From NCBI GenBank assembly GCA_020344865.1, contig CP070830.1, positions 2,622,594 to 2,628,173 on the forward strand: a stretch of DNA of 5,580 nt, read 5' to 3'. Positions 1-5,580 of the stretch are shown piece after piece. The DNA is from Planctomycetota bacterium (GTDB lineage: Bacteria; Planctomycetota; Phycisphaerae; Sedimentisphaerales; Anaerobacaceae). The first letter of the stretch is position 1, and every line of letters starts with the position of its first letter. A program made the position numbers and the translations under genes. Under the pieces are notes generated by a model, which was not told the origin of the DNA, did not search any database, and saw nothing but the letters and a program-made list of their open reading frames with translations.

Positions 1-975
1 GGTTTTTGCCTTAAAGGCCAGGCCCCAAACCGCCAACACGGTTTTTTCTTCCCGGCCGGCAAAATAGTCCTTAATACGTCCTGCAAATCTATCCTGCTGA
101 TTTATATTCACCTGCTGAACCGACTTGACCAGTTTCATATCAACACCTTGCTCGTCGCCTGTATGAATCAGCGCTCGAACATCCTTAGGCAGGCAACTGC
201 CTCCAAAACCTATGCCTGCAAATAAATACGACGGTCCAATCCTCGCGTCACTGCCGACGGCCTGTCTTACCTGTTCGACATCGGCGCCTACCTTCTCACA
301 AAGTGCGGAGATTTCATTCATAAATGAGAGCCTTGTTGCCAGCATAGCGTTGGCCGCGTATTTAGCCATCTCGGCCGAGACGATATCCATAAACAGGATT
401 CGCTTGCTCTTTCGCATAAACGGGTCGTAAAGCTGCTTCATTATCTCCCTGACGGCTGGATTGGTTGTGCCGATGATTATCCTGTCCGGCCGCATGAAAT
501 CGTCGATAGCGGAACCCTCCCTTAAAAACTCAGGATTGCTGACATAGTCAAAAGGCACTTCTGTTTTGGATTTGATAATTTCTGTTACTTTCCTATGGGT
601 ACCTATCGGCACGGTGCTCTTGGTCACAATAATTCGATAGTCTGTCAGGTTCTCGGCGATTTCAGCAGCAACCGAAAGCACGGCCGATATGTCAGCGGAG
701 CCGTCCGGCGCCGAAGGCGTACCAACGCCGAGAAAGATAATAAGTGAATTATCCACCCCGTATTTCAAATCAGTCGTAAAATGCAGGCGGCCGAGCTTGC
801 TGTTATGCTTGACCATCTCCGTCAGGCCCGGCTCATAAATGGGGATAATGCCGTCTTTGAGACCTGAAATCTTATCCTGGTCATTATCCACACACACAAC
901 GGTATTGCCCGTTTCAGCCAAGCACGCGGCGGTAACCAATCCAACGTAACCAACCCCAACAACACAAATCTTCAT
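1..975 (-). CDS. ugd: UDP-glucose 6-dehydrogenase (3' end beyond window)
   Basis: This gene oxidises UDP-glucose to UDP-glucuronate with two NAD+ in the cytoplasm, supplying a uronic acid for polysaccharide synthesis. The frame is open for 325 codons and leaves the window; the family is usually about 430-450 residues. The N-terminus MKICVVGVGYVGLVTAACLA is the Rossmann NAD-binding loop (GxGxxG). NPEFLREG lies at about residues 147-154, the conserved K/N pair of the MAKYAANA segment at about 205-209, and the catalytic cysteine is C261 in FGGSCLPKD. Near the edge, VLAVWGLAFKAKT begins the C-terminal UDP-binding domain. The ATG at 973-975 is chosen because a GGAG ribosome site lies 8 bases upstream and the Rossmann loop starts at once. 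It follows the NusG-like gene after 71 bases with no convincing promoter, so it is probably in the same operon. The FGGSCLPKD form fits UDP-glucose dehydrogenase, distinct from the WbpA-type enzyme encoded upstream. Confidence 0.95.
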   Translation of the reverse strand, partial: MKICVVGVGYVGLVTAACLAETGNTVVCVDNDQDKISGLKDGIIPIYEPGLTEMVKHNSKLGRLHFTTDLKYGVDNSLIIFLGVGTPSAPDGSADISAVLSVAAEIAENLTDYRIIVTKSTVPIGTHRKVTEIIKSKTEVPFDYVSNPEFLREGSAIDDFMRPDRIIIGTTNPAVREIMKQLYDPFMRKSKRILFMDIVSAEMAKYAANAMLATRLSFMNEISALCEKVGADVEQVRQAVGSDARIGPSYLFAGIGFGGSCLPKDVRALIHTGDEQGVDMKLVKSVQQVNINQQDRFAGRIKDYFAGREEKTVLAVWGLAFKAKT

Positions 976-1046
976 TTTATTATCTCCAGTGTTTCAATAT
1001 GCAAACCTGTATCTGACTTTTCGTAAAGAGCACGGAATTGATGAAA

Positions 1047-1607
1047 TCACGAAACAGATTCGTCAATTACCTCTATCAAATCGGCATCTACCTCGACGCT
1101 GGTTGCCTGGCCCAGCATATCTATCTGCAAAACCAAACGCATAGTGTTTTTTGCCCTGACGACAATTCCCTGCAAATCGGCCAACGGTCCAGATATGACC
1201 CGACAGTGCTGGCCCGCTTTGACGTACCTGTGGGGCATCAGCGCAGCGCCGGTCTTTAGTGCATGTTCAATCTGCATCAGTTCGCCAAGCAGTTTCTGCT
1301 GGTCCTTGACCTCGATTATGTTCGCTACGCGATTCGTGCGCAGCACTTCAAGCCGCTTGTTCTGGTCACCACAAAAAAACAAATATCCGCTGAACAGCGG
1401 CAGGAGCGAACGGATTTTCCTGCCCCGGTGGCGGCGAACCCTCCAACTCATCGGGAGAAAGTAGTTGACACCTCTGCCGACCAAGTCGTGTGCCAGGGCT
1501 TTCTCATTCCTGCTCTTTGTATGAGCAACCCACCACAGACCTTCAAAATCGGAAATGGTCGTTTCTTCAGGCCAGGTGATAGACGGATTTTCGTTTTCTC
1601 TCAGCAG
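1047..1607 (-). CDS. NusG-family antitermination factor (RfaH/UpxY/LoaP-like paralog), non-canonical start
   Basis: This is a NusG-type elongation factor expected to bind RNA polymerase and promote read-through of a long polysaccharide operon. With the proposed start it has 186 residues. The NGN domain runs from WWVAHTKSRNEKALAHDL (about 25-42) through RGVNYFLP and the PLFSGYLFF strand (about 70-78). The C-terminal KOW domain is about 129-155, with VKAGQHCRVISGPLADLQG. The frame stays open upstream to an in-frame TAA at 1650-1652 but contains no ATG, GTG or TTG before the TTG at 1484, which would cut away the conserved NGN start. An AAGGGG ribosome site (1615-1620) sits 7 bases before CTG at 1605-1607, so I place the start there; ATA at 1611-1613 is the main alternative. 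The gene begins 17 bases after the aminotransferase stop, so it is part of that operon. Its position inside a sugar cluster, not beside ribosomal or secE genes, points to a specialised paralog and not housekeeping NusG. Family assignment is firm; the start is not. Confidence 0.85.
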   Translation of the reverse strand: MLRENENPSITWPEETTISDFEGLWWVAHTKSRNEKALAHDLVGRGVNYFLPMSWRVRRHRGRKIRSLLPLFSGYLFFCGDQNKRLEVLRTNRVANIIEVKDQQKLLGELMQIEHALKTGAALMPHRYVKAGQHCRVISGPLADLQGIVVRAKNTMRLVLQIDMLGQATSVEVDADLIEVIDESVS

Positions 1608-1614
1608 TTCTATG

Positions 1615-1620
1615 CCCCTT
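1615..1620 (-). promoter_or_regulatory. Ribosome binding site that decides the NusG-paralog start
   Basis: The minus strand reads AAGGGG here, which can pair along six bases with the 16S anti-Shine-Dalgarno if one G-U pair is allowed. It lies 7 bases before CTG (1605-1607) and only 1 base before ATA (1611-1613). Ideal spacing supports CTG. The site overlaps a TAA (1619-1621) that is a second stop for the upstream aminotransferase frame, so the end of one gene and the start signal of the next are interlocked. Confidence 0.55.
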
Positions 1621-1624
1621 AAAC

Positions 1625-2725
1625 CTAACCGTAAAATTTCAGTACCATATTAGCGACGTATTCAATTTGTTCCCGTTTAAGCTCAGGATAAACCGGCAGC
1701 GATAAAACCTCGCTACTAACCCGTTCAGCCACAGGAAAATCGCCCTGTCTGTAACCAAGTTCGGCGAAACAGTCCTGCAGGTGTAATGGTTTTGGATAAA
1801 AAACCGCCGTGCTGATTCCGTTTTCTGCCAGAAACTTTTGCAGCCTGTCCCTTTCAGGGACGGCAATGGTGTACTGATGATAAGTACTGACATTGTTTGA
1901 CTCAATCTTGGGGGCCTTCACCAACGAACCGGCAAAAATACTGTCATAAAGCGCGGCATTTTCTCTACGTTTTTCATTCCAGCTGTCGAGGTACTTGAGC
2001 TTCACACCCAGAACCGCACCCTGAATAGCATCGAGACGGAAGTTGCCGCCGACAACTTTGTAGAAATACCTTGGATTTTCCCCGTGAGTACGGAGAAGTC
2101 TTGCACTTTCGAAAAGCTCTTTGTCATTGGTAGTTACCAATCCACCGTCACCAAAGCCTCCCAGATTCTTAGTGGGGTAAAATGAGAAACACGCCAGGTC
2201 ACCAAAATTACCGCACTTTACCCCGTCTTGTGTCGCACCTATCGCCTGTGCAGCATCCTCTATAACAGCAAGGTTGCGGCGCTGAGCAATCTCCATAATT
2301 GGCTCCATTTGAGCAACCTGACCGAACAAATGTACCGGTATAATTGCCCGAGTTCTCTCAGTTAGCTTTTCTTCGATGAGCTTGGCGTCAATGTTGTAAG
2401 AGTCAGGGTCAATATCTACAAAAACCGGTTTTGCTCCGAGTCGTGCGACACAACCGGCTGTGGCGAAGAAAGTAAAAGGGCTAGTTATGACCTCGTCGCC
2501 CGGCTTTATTCCCAATGCCATCAAGCTTACAAGCAGCGCATCCGTGCCGCTTGATACTCCAAGTGCGTACTTGCAGCCGCAGTAGGCGGCGACTTGCTCT
2601 TCAAATTCCTTGACCGCCGGACCCAGACATAGCATCTGGCTCTCGCAAACATCCGCTATCGCCCGCGCAACCTCATCTTTTATAGTGGCATACTGAGCTT
2701 TTAAATCCAAGAGAGGAACCTGCAT
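1625..2725 (-). CDS. wbpE: DegT/DnrJ/EryC1/StrS-family sugar-nucleotide aminotransferase (WbpE-like)
   Basis: This is a cytoplasmic PLP-dependent aminotransferase of 366 residues, normal for the family. It would transfer an amino group, usually from glutamate, to a keto-sugar nucleotide. In the WbpE branch the substrate is UDP-2-acetamido-3-oxo-glucuronate. Visible motifs in order: VPLLDLKAQY at the N-terminus; the cofactor-phosphate segment SSGTDALL (58-65); SPFTFFATA (82-90); PVHLFGQ (130-136); the cofactor-ring motif EDAAQAIGA (156-164); and the Schiff-base lysine K186 in SFYPTKNLGG, followed by FGDGG. The ATG at 2723-2725 has a GAGG site 7 bases upstream and gives the expected N-terminus. 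It starts 18 bases after the WbpA-like gene ends. That gene order supports a uronic-acid substrate and the WbpE label. The motifs alone cannot exclude other 3- or 4-aminotransferases of the family. It ends in TAG, with TAA one codon later. Confidence 0.9.
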   Translation of the reverse strand: MQVPLLDLKAQYATIKDEVARAIADVCESQMLCLGPAVKEFEEQVAAYCGCKYALGVSSGTDALLVSLMALGIKPGDEVITSPFTFFATAGCVARLGAKPVFVDIDPDSYNIDAKLIEEKLTERTRAIIPVHLFGQVAQMEPIMEIAQRRNLAVIEDAAQAIGATQDGVKCGNFGDLACFSFYPTKNLGGFGDGGLVTTNDKELFESARLLRTHGENPRYFYKVVGGNFRLDAIQGAVLGVKLKYLDSWNEKRRENAALYDSIFAGSLVKAPKIESNNVSTYHQYTIAVPERDRLQKFLAENGISTAVFYPKPLHLQDCFAELGYRQGDFPVAERVSSEVLSLPVYPELKREQIEYVANMVLKFYG

Positions 2726-2743
2726 TAAACAACCTCAGAAAGA

Positions 2744-4057
2744 CTAAGCGTTTATAATCTTGCTGCGACCCCGGCGAACCGCTCCGGTGGCATTTCGAGT
2801 ATCAACAACCAGCTTCGCATTTTTGACAATCCAGTCATAATCATAATAACTGTGATTAGTCGAGATTAAAACCGCATCATAGCAGCCCAGCATTTTAGCG
2901 GACAATTTTTTGCTCGTCATCCTCAAATCGTGCTGACGCTGCTTATGGGTCTTAGGAATATGCGGGTCATTGTAGTCGACCCTGGCGCCTTTTTCTCTCA
3001 ACAATTCAATCAGCTCTATCGAGGGAGACTCCCGCAAATCATCAATGTCCTTTTTATATGCGAGGCCCAGCACAAGAACCTTTGAGCCTTTTAGGCTTTT
3101 GCTCTGCTCATTCAGGGCCTCCATTGTTTTGGCGATGACATAGTGCGGCATGTAGGTGTTGATTTCGCCGGCCAGTTCGATAAACCGCGTTGGCATTCCG
3201 TACTGCCTCGCCTTCCAGGTCAGATAAAACGGATCGATTGGTATGCAGTGACCGCCGAGACCCGGACCGGGATAGAAAGCATTGAAACCGAAAGGCTTGG
3301 TACTCGCAGCCCGTATGACCTCCCAGACATCGATACCCATCCTGTCAAAAACCATCTTTAGCTCATTCACCATCGCTATGTTTATGCAGCGATAGACGTT
3401 TTCAAGAATCTTGGTGGCTTCGGCGGCCTCAAGGCTCGATACAGCAACAGTCTCAATGATGATAGTGTCGTAGAGTTTGCAGGCCATATCTCGGCATTTT
3501 TTAGTCAAGCCCCCGACCACCTTAGGAATAGTCCTGGTTGTAAAGTCTTTGTTTCCGGGGTCCTCGCGCTCAGGCGAATATGCCAGATGAAAGTCCCTGC
3601 CTGCCTATAGACCGCTGCTCTGAAGTATCGGAGCAACCAGCTCACGAGTTGTGCCGGGATAAGTCGTGCTCTCAAAGACAACAAGCTGACCGGGCCTCAA
3701 ATACTTGGCAATCGTTTTGCTGCTGCCAATAATGAACTGCATATCGGGCTCGCGGTTTTGTGTCAGTGGTGTGGGCACACAGACAAGTATGGCATCGACG
3801 TTTTTGAGCCCGGCCATATTAGTCGTGGCACGGAACAATCCGGCCTTTACCATTCTTTTGACCTGTGAATGGGCGATGTGTTTGATAATGCTCCGGCCGG
3901 AATTGAGAACCGCGACCTTCTTGGCATCGATGTCGAAACCCGCCACCTTTATACCCGCGGAAGCGAACTCCCTCACCAAGGGCAGACCAACATACCCAAG
4001 CCCCAAAACACCAACCGTAACCTTCTTATCCCTTATTTTTCTATCCCATTCTGTCAT
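2744..4057 (-). pseudogene. wbpA: WbpA-type UDP-N-acetylglucosamine 6-dehydrogenase interrupted by one in-frame TAG
   Basis: The intact family member oxidises UDP-GlcNAc to UDP-GlcNAc-uronate with NAD+. Read through the TAG, this frame gives 437 positions, about the length of Pseudomonas WbpA. The N-terminal part (residues 1-150) has VGVLGLGYVGLPL, the Rossmann loop, then PTPLTQNREPD and FESTTYPGTT. The amber codon is codon 151. It is followed in the same frame by AGRDFHLAYSPEREDPGN, the helical dimerisation segment with KPFGFNAFYPGPGLGGHC containing the catalytic cysteine near 271, and the C-terminal LVLGLAYKKDIDDLRESPS. PGPGLGGHCIPIDPFYLTWK is the WbpA-type signature, unlike WecC or Ugd. 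The ATG at 4055-4057 has AAAGG 8 bases upstream, and an in-frame TGA at 4061-4063 excludes longer starts. The first piece alone is a truncated NAD domain. The second has only a GTG at 3518-3520 and would lack the NAD domain. I call it a broken gene, though sequencing error or read-through remains possible. Confidence 0.85.
3605..3607 (-). other. In-frame amber codon inside the WbpA-like frame
   Basis: The minus strand reads TAG between SGL and AGRD in a segment conserved with WbpA proteins, where Pseudomonas WbpA reads GGLVVGRD. The frame is identical on both sides, so no indel is needed; one base change from AAG (Lys) would explain it. From this codon back to the GTG at 3518 the frame encodes the expected residues (SPEREDPGN and TRTIPKVVGG), so the coding sequence is otherwise undamaged. 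Confidence 0.9.
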
Positions 4058-4151
4058 AAATCACGCCTTTGCAACGACCCTCGTGCCATCCCCCACCCGA
4101 CCTTGCAAAAAATAACTGTCTTAAAATTCACCAAAATCGCCTAACTAACCG

Positions 4152-4188
4152 CTATCGGATAAACCAGTGCACAACAATGGCCGATTAG
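4152..4188 (-). promoter_or_regulatory. Imperfect stem-loop in the leader of the minus-strand operon
   Basis: The outer arms CTATCGG (4152-4158) and CCGATTAG (4181-4188, plus-strand reading) pair with one bulged base. The inner arms CCAGTG (4164-4169) and CAATGG (4175-4180) pair at five of six positions around a five-base loop. It lies about 95-130 bases upstream of the dehydrogenase start, inside the predicted untranslated leader. No U-tract follows it on the transcript, so it is not an intrinsic terminator. A role as a pause or recruitment element for the operon's NusG paralog is possible but only inferred. Confidence 0.35.
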
Positions 4189-4203
4189 TGAAACCAGGAC
4201 AGC

Positions 4204-4232
4204 AGTTTAGAATTATATTGTCTCAAAGTCAA
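4204..4232 (-). promoter_or_regulatory. Predicted sigma-70-type promoter of the minus-strand operon
   Basis: On the minus strand TTGACT (4227-4232) is followed after 17 bases by TAAACT (4204-4209), a fair -35/-10 pair. An alternative within the same region uses the perfect TATAAT at 4212-4217, with a weaker TAGTCA 16 bases upstream (4234-4239). Either would give a leader of about 140-150 bases before the dehydrogenase start. The TTGACT is one half of a 12-bp palindrome whose other half is the -35 of the opposite promoter. Confidence 0.45.
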
Positions 4233-4238
4233 TTGACT
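4227..4238. repeat. Perfect 12-bp palindrome between the divergent promoters
   Basis: AGTCAATTGACT is identical on both strands. Each half reads TTGACT outward, so the two -35 hexamers are adjacent with no bases between them. It may simply be two back-to-back -35 elements. As a symmetric site it could also bind a dimeric regulator. Confidence 0.6.
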
Positions 4239-4260
4239 ATTTTCGACTTATGATTATAAT
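4233..4260 (+). promoter_or_regulatory. Sigma-70-type promoter of the ATP-grasp unit
   Basis: TTGACT (4233-4238) and a consensus TATAAT (4255-4260) are separated by 16 bases. Transcription would start near 4267, leaving about 46 bases before the ATG at 4313. This is the best-matching promoter in the window, correctly placed for the plus-strand unit. Confidence 0.7.
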
Positions 4261-4273
4261 TACACGTTAAAAG

Positions 4274-4293
4274 TCTGGTGACCAGAAAGTCAC
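4274..4293 (+). promoter_or_regulatory. Overlapping inverted repeats in the 5' leader of the ATP-grasp gene
   Basis: TCTGGT-G-ACCAGA (4274-4286) is a perfect 13-base inverted repeat. GTGAC (4278-4282) and GTCAC (4289-4293) form a second one with a 6-base spacer. The two share bases, so as RNA they would be mutually exclusive. They begin a few bases after the predicted transcription start, where an operator or a translation-affecting hairpin could sit. No function can be assigned from sequence alone. Confidence 0.35.
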
Positions 4294-4312
4294 GATTTGC
4301 CGGGAAGGAACA

Positions 4313-5326
4313 ATGCCTAATTCAAAGCCCGCTGCTAACAAGTTAAGGGTCCTGTTCACCTGCATTGGAAGACGAGTCTCCTTGCTCAATAGTTTCCGCA
4401 AAGCGGCAAGGGAGCTGAAGACAGATATTTCGCTGCTCGGAACGGACACCACCGAGCTAAGCTCGGCGCTGCAACTGTGTGACAAGGGCTTTTTGGTTAA
4501 ACCAGTAATGCACGCCAGCTATATCAAGCAGCTACTCTCGATTGTAAAGGCCAACAGAGTAAAACTGCTTGTTCCCACAATAGATACTGACCTGTCCCTT
4601 ATAGCGGAAAACAAGCCAAAATTCGCGGCCGCCGGTTGTTGTGTACTCATCTCAGAGCCGGGTATAGTGGATATTTGTCAGGACAAGAGAAAGACATATC
4701 GGTTCCTATTAAAAAACGGCTTTGATACGCCGGTGACAACGAGTGTTCAGACCGCACTTACCAAAAAGAAACTTAAGTGGCCGTGCTTTTTGAAGCCTTG
4801 GGACGGTAATGCCAGCAGAGGGACTGCTAAGGTGAACAGTCGAAAGGAGCTGTTGTTTTTCGCACAAAGAATACCAAATCCCATCTGCCAAGAGTTTGTC
4901 AATGGCACCGAACACACCTGCGACGTTTATGTTGACCTCGGCATGAAAGTTCGCTGTGTCGTTCCGAGAAAACGTATCGAGGTGAGAGCCGGCGAGGTCA
5001 GCAAGGGACAGGTGGTAAAACACCCTCGAATTATGCGAGAAGCTGCAAGTTTAGTCGAAACGCTCGGTGCGGGTCCGGGGGTCATAACGCTGCAGTTGTT
5101 TCTGACCAACGAAGGTAAGGTAAAATTCATTGAGATAAATCCGCGATTCGGCGGCGGCGTCCCCCTCGCCATTAAGGCTGGAGCCAACTTTCCGAAATGG
5201 GTATTGCAGGAGGTGCTCGGCAGGAAAACAAACATCCTCTTCGATGGCTTCAAAGATAAGGTGATTATGCTTCGCTACGATGGCGAAGTCTGGCTGGAAA
5301 ACGCTAATAAGAAAATCAAAAAATGA
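4313..5326 (+). CDS. ATP-grasp ligase, carbamoyl-phosphate-synthase-large-subunit-like
   Basis: The product is a cytoplasmic ATP-grasp enzyme of 337 residues. Such enzymes activate a carboxylate as an acyl-phosphate and join it to an amine or thiol. The N-terminal pre-ATP-grasp domain (about 11-115) opens with RVLFTCIGRRVSLL and includes LVPTIDTDLSLI. The ATP-binding part follows, with FLKPWDGNASRG (159-170) as the lysine and glycine-rich loop, CQEFVNGTEHTCDVY (192-206), and the metal/ATP motif FIEINPRFGGG (272-282). The ATG at 4313 is the only start after an in-frame TAA at 4268-4270. A GGAAGG site precedes it with a short 4-base gap. It is transcribed divergently from the sugar operon and overlaps the WecA-like gene, so it likely modifies the glycan or its precursor, for example by forming an amide on an amino or uronic sugar. 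That role is inference. The fold is clear; the substrate is unknown. Confidence 0.85.
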   Translation: MPNSKPAANKLRVLFTCIGRRVSLLNSFRKAARELKTDISLLGTDTTELSSALQLCDKGFLVKPVMHASYIKQLLSIVKANRVKLLVPTIDTDLSLIAENKPKFAAAGCCVLISEPGIVDICQDKRKTYRFLLKNGFDTPVTTSVQTALTKKKLKWPCFLKPWDGNASRGTAKVNSRKELLFFAQRIPNPICQEFVNGTEHTCDVYVDLGMKVRCVVPRKRIEVRAGEVSKGQVVKHPRIMREAASLVETLGAGPGVITLQLFLTNEGKVKFIEINPRFGGGVPLAIKAGANFPKWVLQEVLGRKTNILFDGFKDKVIMLRYDGEVWLENANKKIKK

Positions 5327-5580
5327 TATTTGATAAGATAATCGGACCGGAAAGGCCGGTCACATGGGTACTGGAATTCTGGCCTATACTGGCAGTCTCC
5401 TTCGGCGGTTCATTAGCGGCTACGTGGCTGTGCAAGAAGGTAGCCATAAAGTTCGGAATCGTAGACAGACCCGATGACCTCGTCAAAACACACAAAGAGC
5501 CCATAGCTTATCTTGGGGGCGTCGGCATACTCATTGGCTTGACAGCCAGTGTCCTGGTGGGGATTGGATATCTGCCAAAA
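5323..5580 (+). CDS. WecA/MraY-family polyprenyl-phosphate sugar-1-phosphate transferase, N-terminal part
   Basis: This membrane enzyme would transfer a sugar-1-phosphate, typically GlcNAc-1-phosphate, from UDP-sugar to undecaprenyl phosphate, the first lipid-linked step of glycan assembly. Only the first 86 codons are present; the family is about 320-400 residues. A hydrophobic segment (about 19-38, WPILAVSFGGSLAATWL) is followed by the cytoplasmic signature GIVDRPDDLVKTHKEPIAYLGG (split as GIVDRPDD about 48-55, and KTHKEPIAYLGG about 58-69), then a second hydrophobic segment starting with VGILIGLTASVLVGIGYL. The PDxxxxH and GG pattern is typical of WecA, TagO and related enzymes. The ATG overlaps the stop of the ATP-grasp gene as ATGA, with no strong ribosome site of its own, which suggests translational coupling. 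The exact sugar cannot be told from this portion. Confidence 0.88.
   Translation, partial: MIFDKIIGPERPVTWVLEFWPILAVSFGGSLAATWLCKKVAIKFGIVDRPDDLVKTHKEPIAYLGGVGILIGLTASVLVGIGYLPK

Noticed and set aside
976..1046. Possible promoter or terminator between the NusG-like gene and ugd
   Set aside because: No well-spaced -35/-10 pair and no stable hairpin with a T-run was found; only the ribosome site before ugd is convincing.
1047..1484. NusG-like gene starting at the TTG at 1482-1484
   Set aside because: It would remove about 40 residues, including the conserved WWVAHTKSRNEKAL start of the NGN domain, and the better ribosome site is at 1615-1620.
1263..1622. 119-codon open frame on the plus strand opposite the NusG-like gene
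   Set aside because: It has no recognisable motif and is antisense to a gene with clear NGN and KOW domains; it is a coding shadow.
2744..3520. Separate 258-residue gene starting at the GTG at 3518-3520
   Set aside because: The upstream codons back to the TAG continue conserved WbpA sequence in the same frame, so this is the C-terminal part of one gene and would lack the NAD-binding domain on its own.
3705..4144. Two overlapping plus-strand open frames (136 and 91 codons) opposite the dehydrogenase N-terminus
   Set aside because: They are composition shadows of the Rossmann-domain coding strand, with no family features or ribosome sites.
4313..5326. Pyrrolysine link: the ATP-grasp gene as PylC, explaining the nearby in-frame TAG
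   Set aside because: PylC resemblance is only at ATP-grasp fold level, there are no pylB, pylD, pylS or pylT genes here, and the context is polysaccharide synthesis. TAG also ends two genes normally.
5345..5361. GACCGG/CCGGTC inverted repeat with a 5-base loop inside the WecA-like gene
   Set aside because: It is a short GC-rich repeat within coding sequence with no U-tract; it is most likely chance, though a small effect on translation cannot be excluded.

Overview
The window is part of a surface-polysaccharide (capsule, O-antigen or exopolysaccharide) biosynthesis locus from a Gram-negative-type bacterium with roughly even base composition. The NusG-family protein, with an N-terminal extension ahead of its WWVAHTKSRNEKAL block, and the mix of sugar genes resemble loci I associate with Planctomycetota/PVC bacteria. 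That is an impression from protein style only; no rRNA or other marker gene is present.

The layout is two divergent transcription units separated by about 255 bases (4058-4312). The minus-strand unit runs leftwards: a WbpA-type UDP-GlcNAc 6-dehydrogenase interrupted by one in-frame TAG codon (4057-2744), a DegT/WbpE-type PLP sugar aminotransferase (2725-1625), a specialised NusG paralog of the RfaH/UpxY/LoaP kind whose start codon appears to be non-canonical (about 1607-1047), and a UDP-glucose 6-dehydrogenase that runs off the left edge (975-1). The plus-strand unit runs rightwards: an ATP-grasp ligase of the carbamoyl-phosphate-synthase-like type (4313-5326), then, overlapping by ATGA, the start of a WecA/MraY-family polyprenyl-phosphate sugar-1-phosphate transferase (5323 to the right edge).

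The genes fit one pathway. The two dehydrogenases would make UDP-GlcNAc-uronate and UDP-glucuronate. The aminotransferase would install an amino group on an oxidised sugar nucleotide. The ATP-grasp enzyme could add an amide or peptide-like decoration. The WecA-like enzyme would start the glycan on the lipid carrier. The NusG paralog would help RNA polymerase read through the long operon. The WbpB-type 3-oxidase and WbpD-type acetyltransferase that normally accompany WbpA and WbpE are not in the window.

The points most worth a second look are the single amber codon in an otherwise intact dehydrogenase, the NusG paralog with no ATG/GTG/TTG that would include its conserved N-terminus, and the intergenic region. 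The last has a perfect 12-bp palindrome that supplies back-to-back -35 elements for the divergent promoters, and a structured leader on the minus side. I see no tRNA, rRNA, CRISPR array, insertion sequence or clear intrinsic terminator. No wholly new system is evident.
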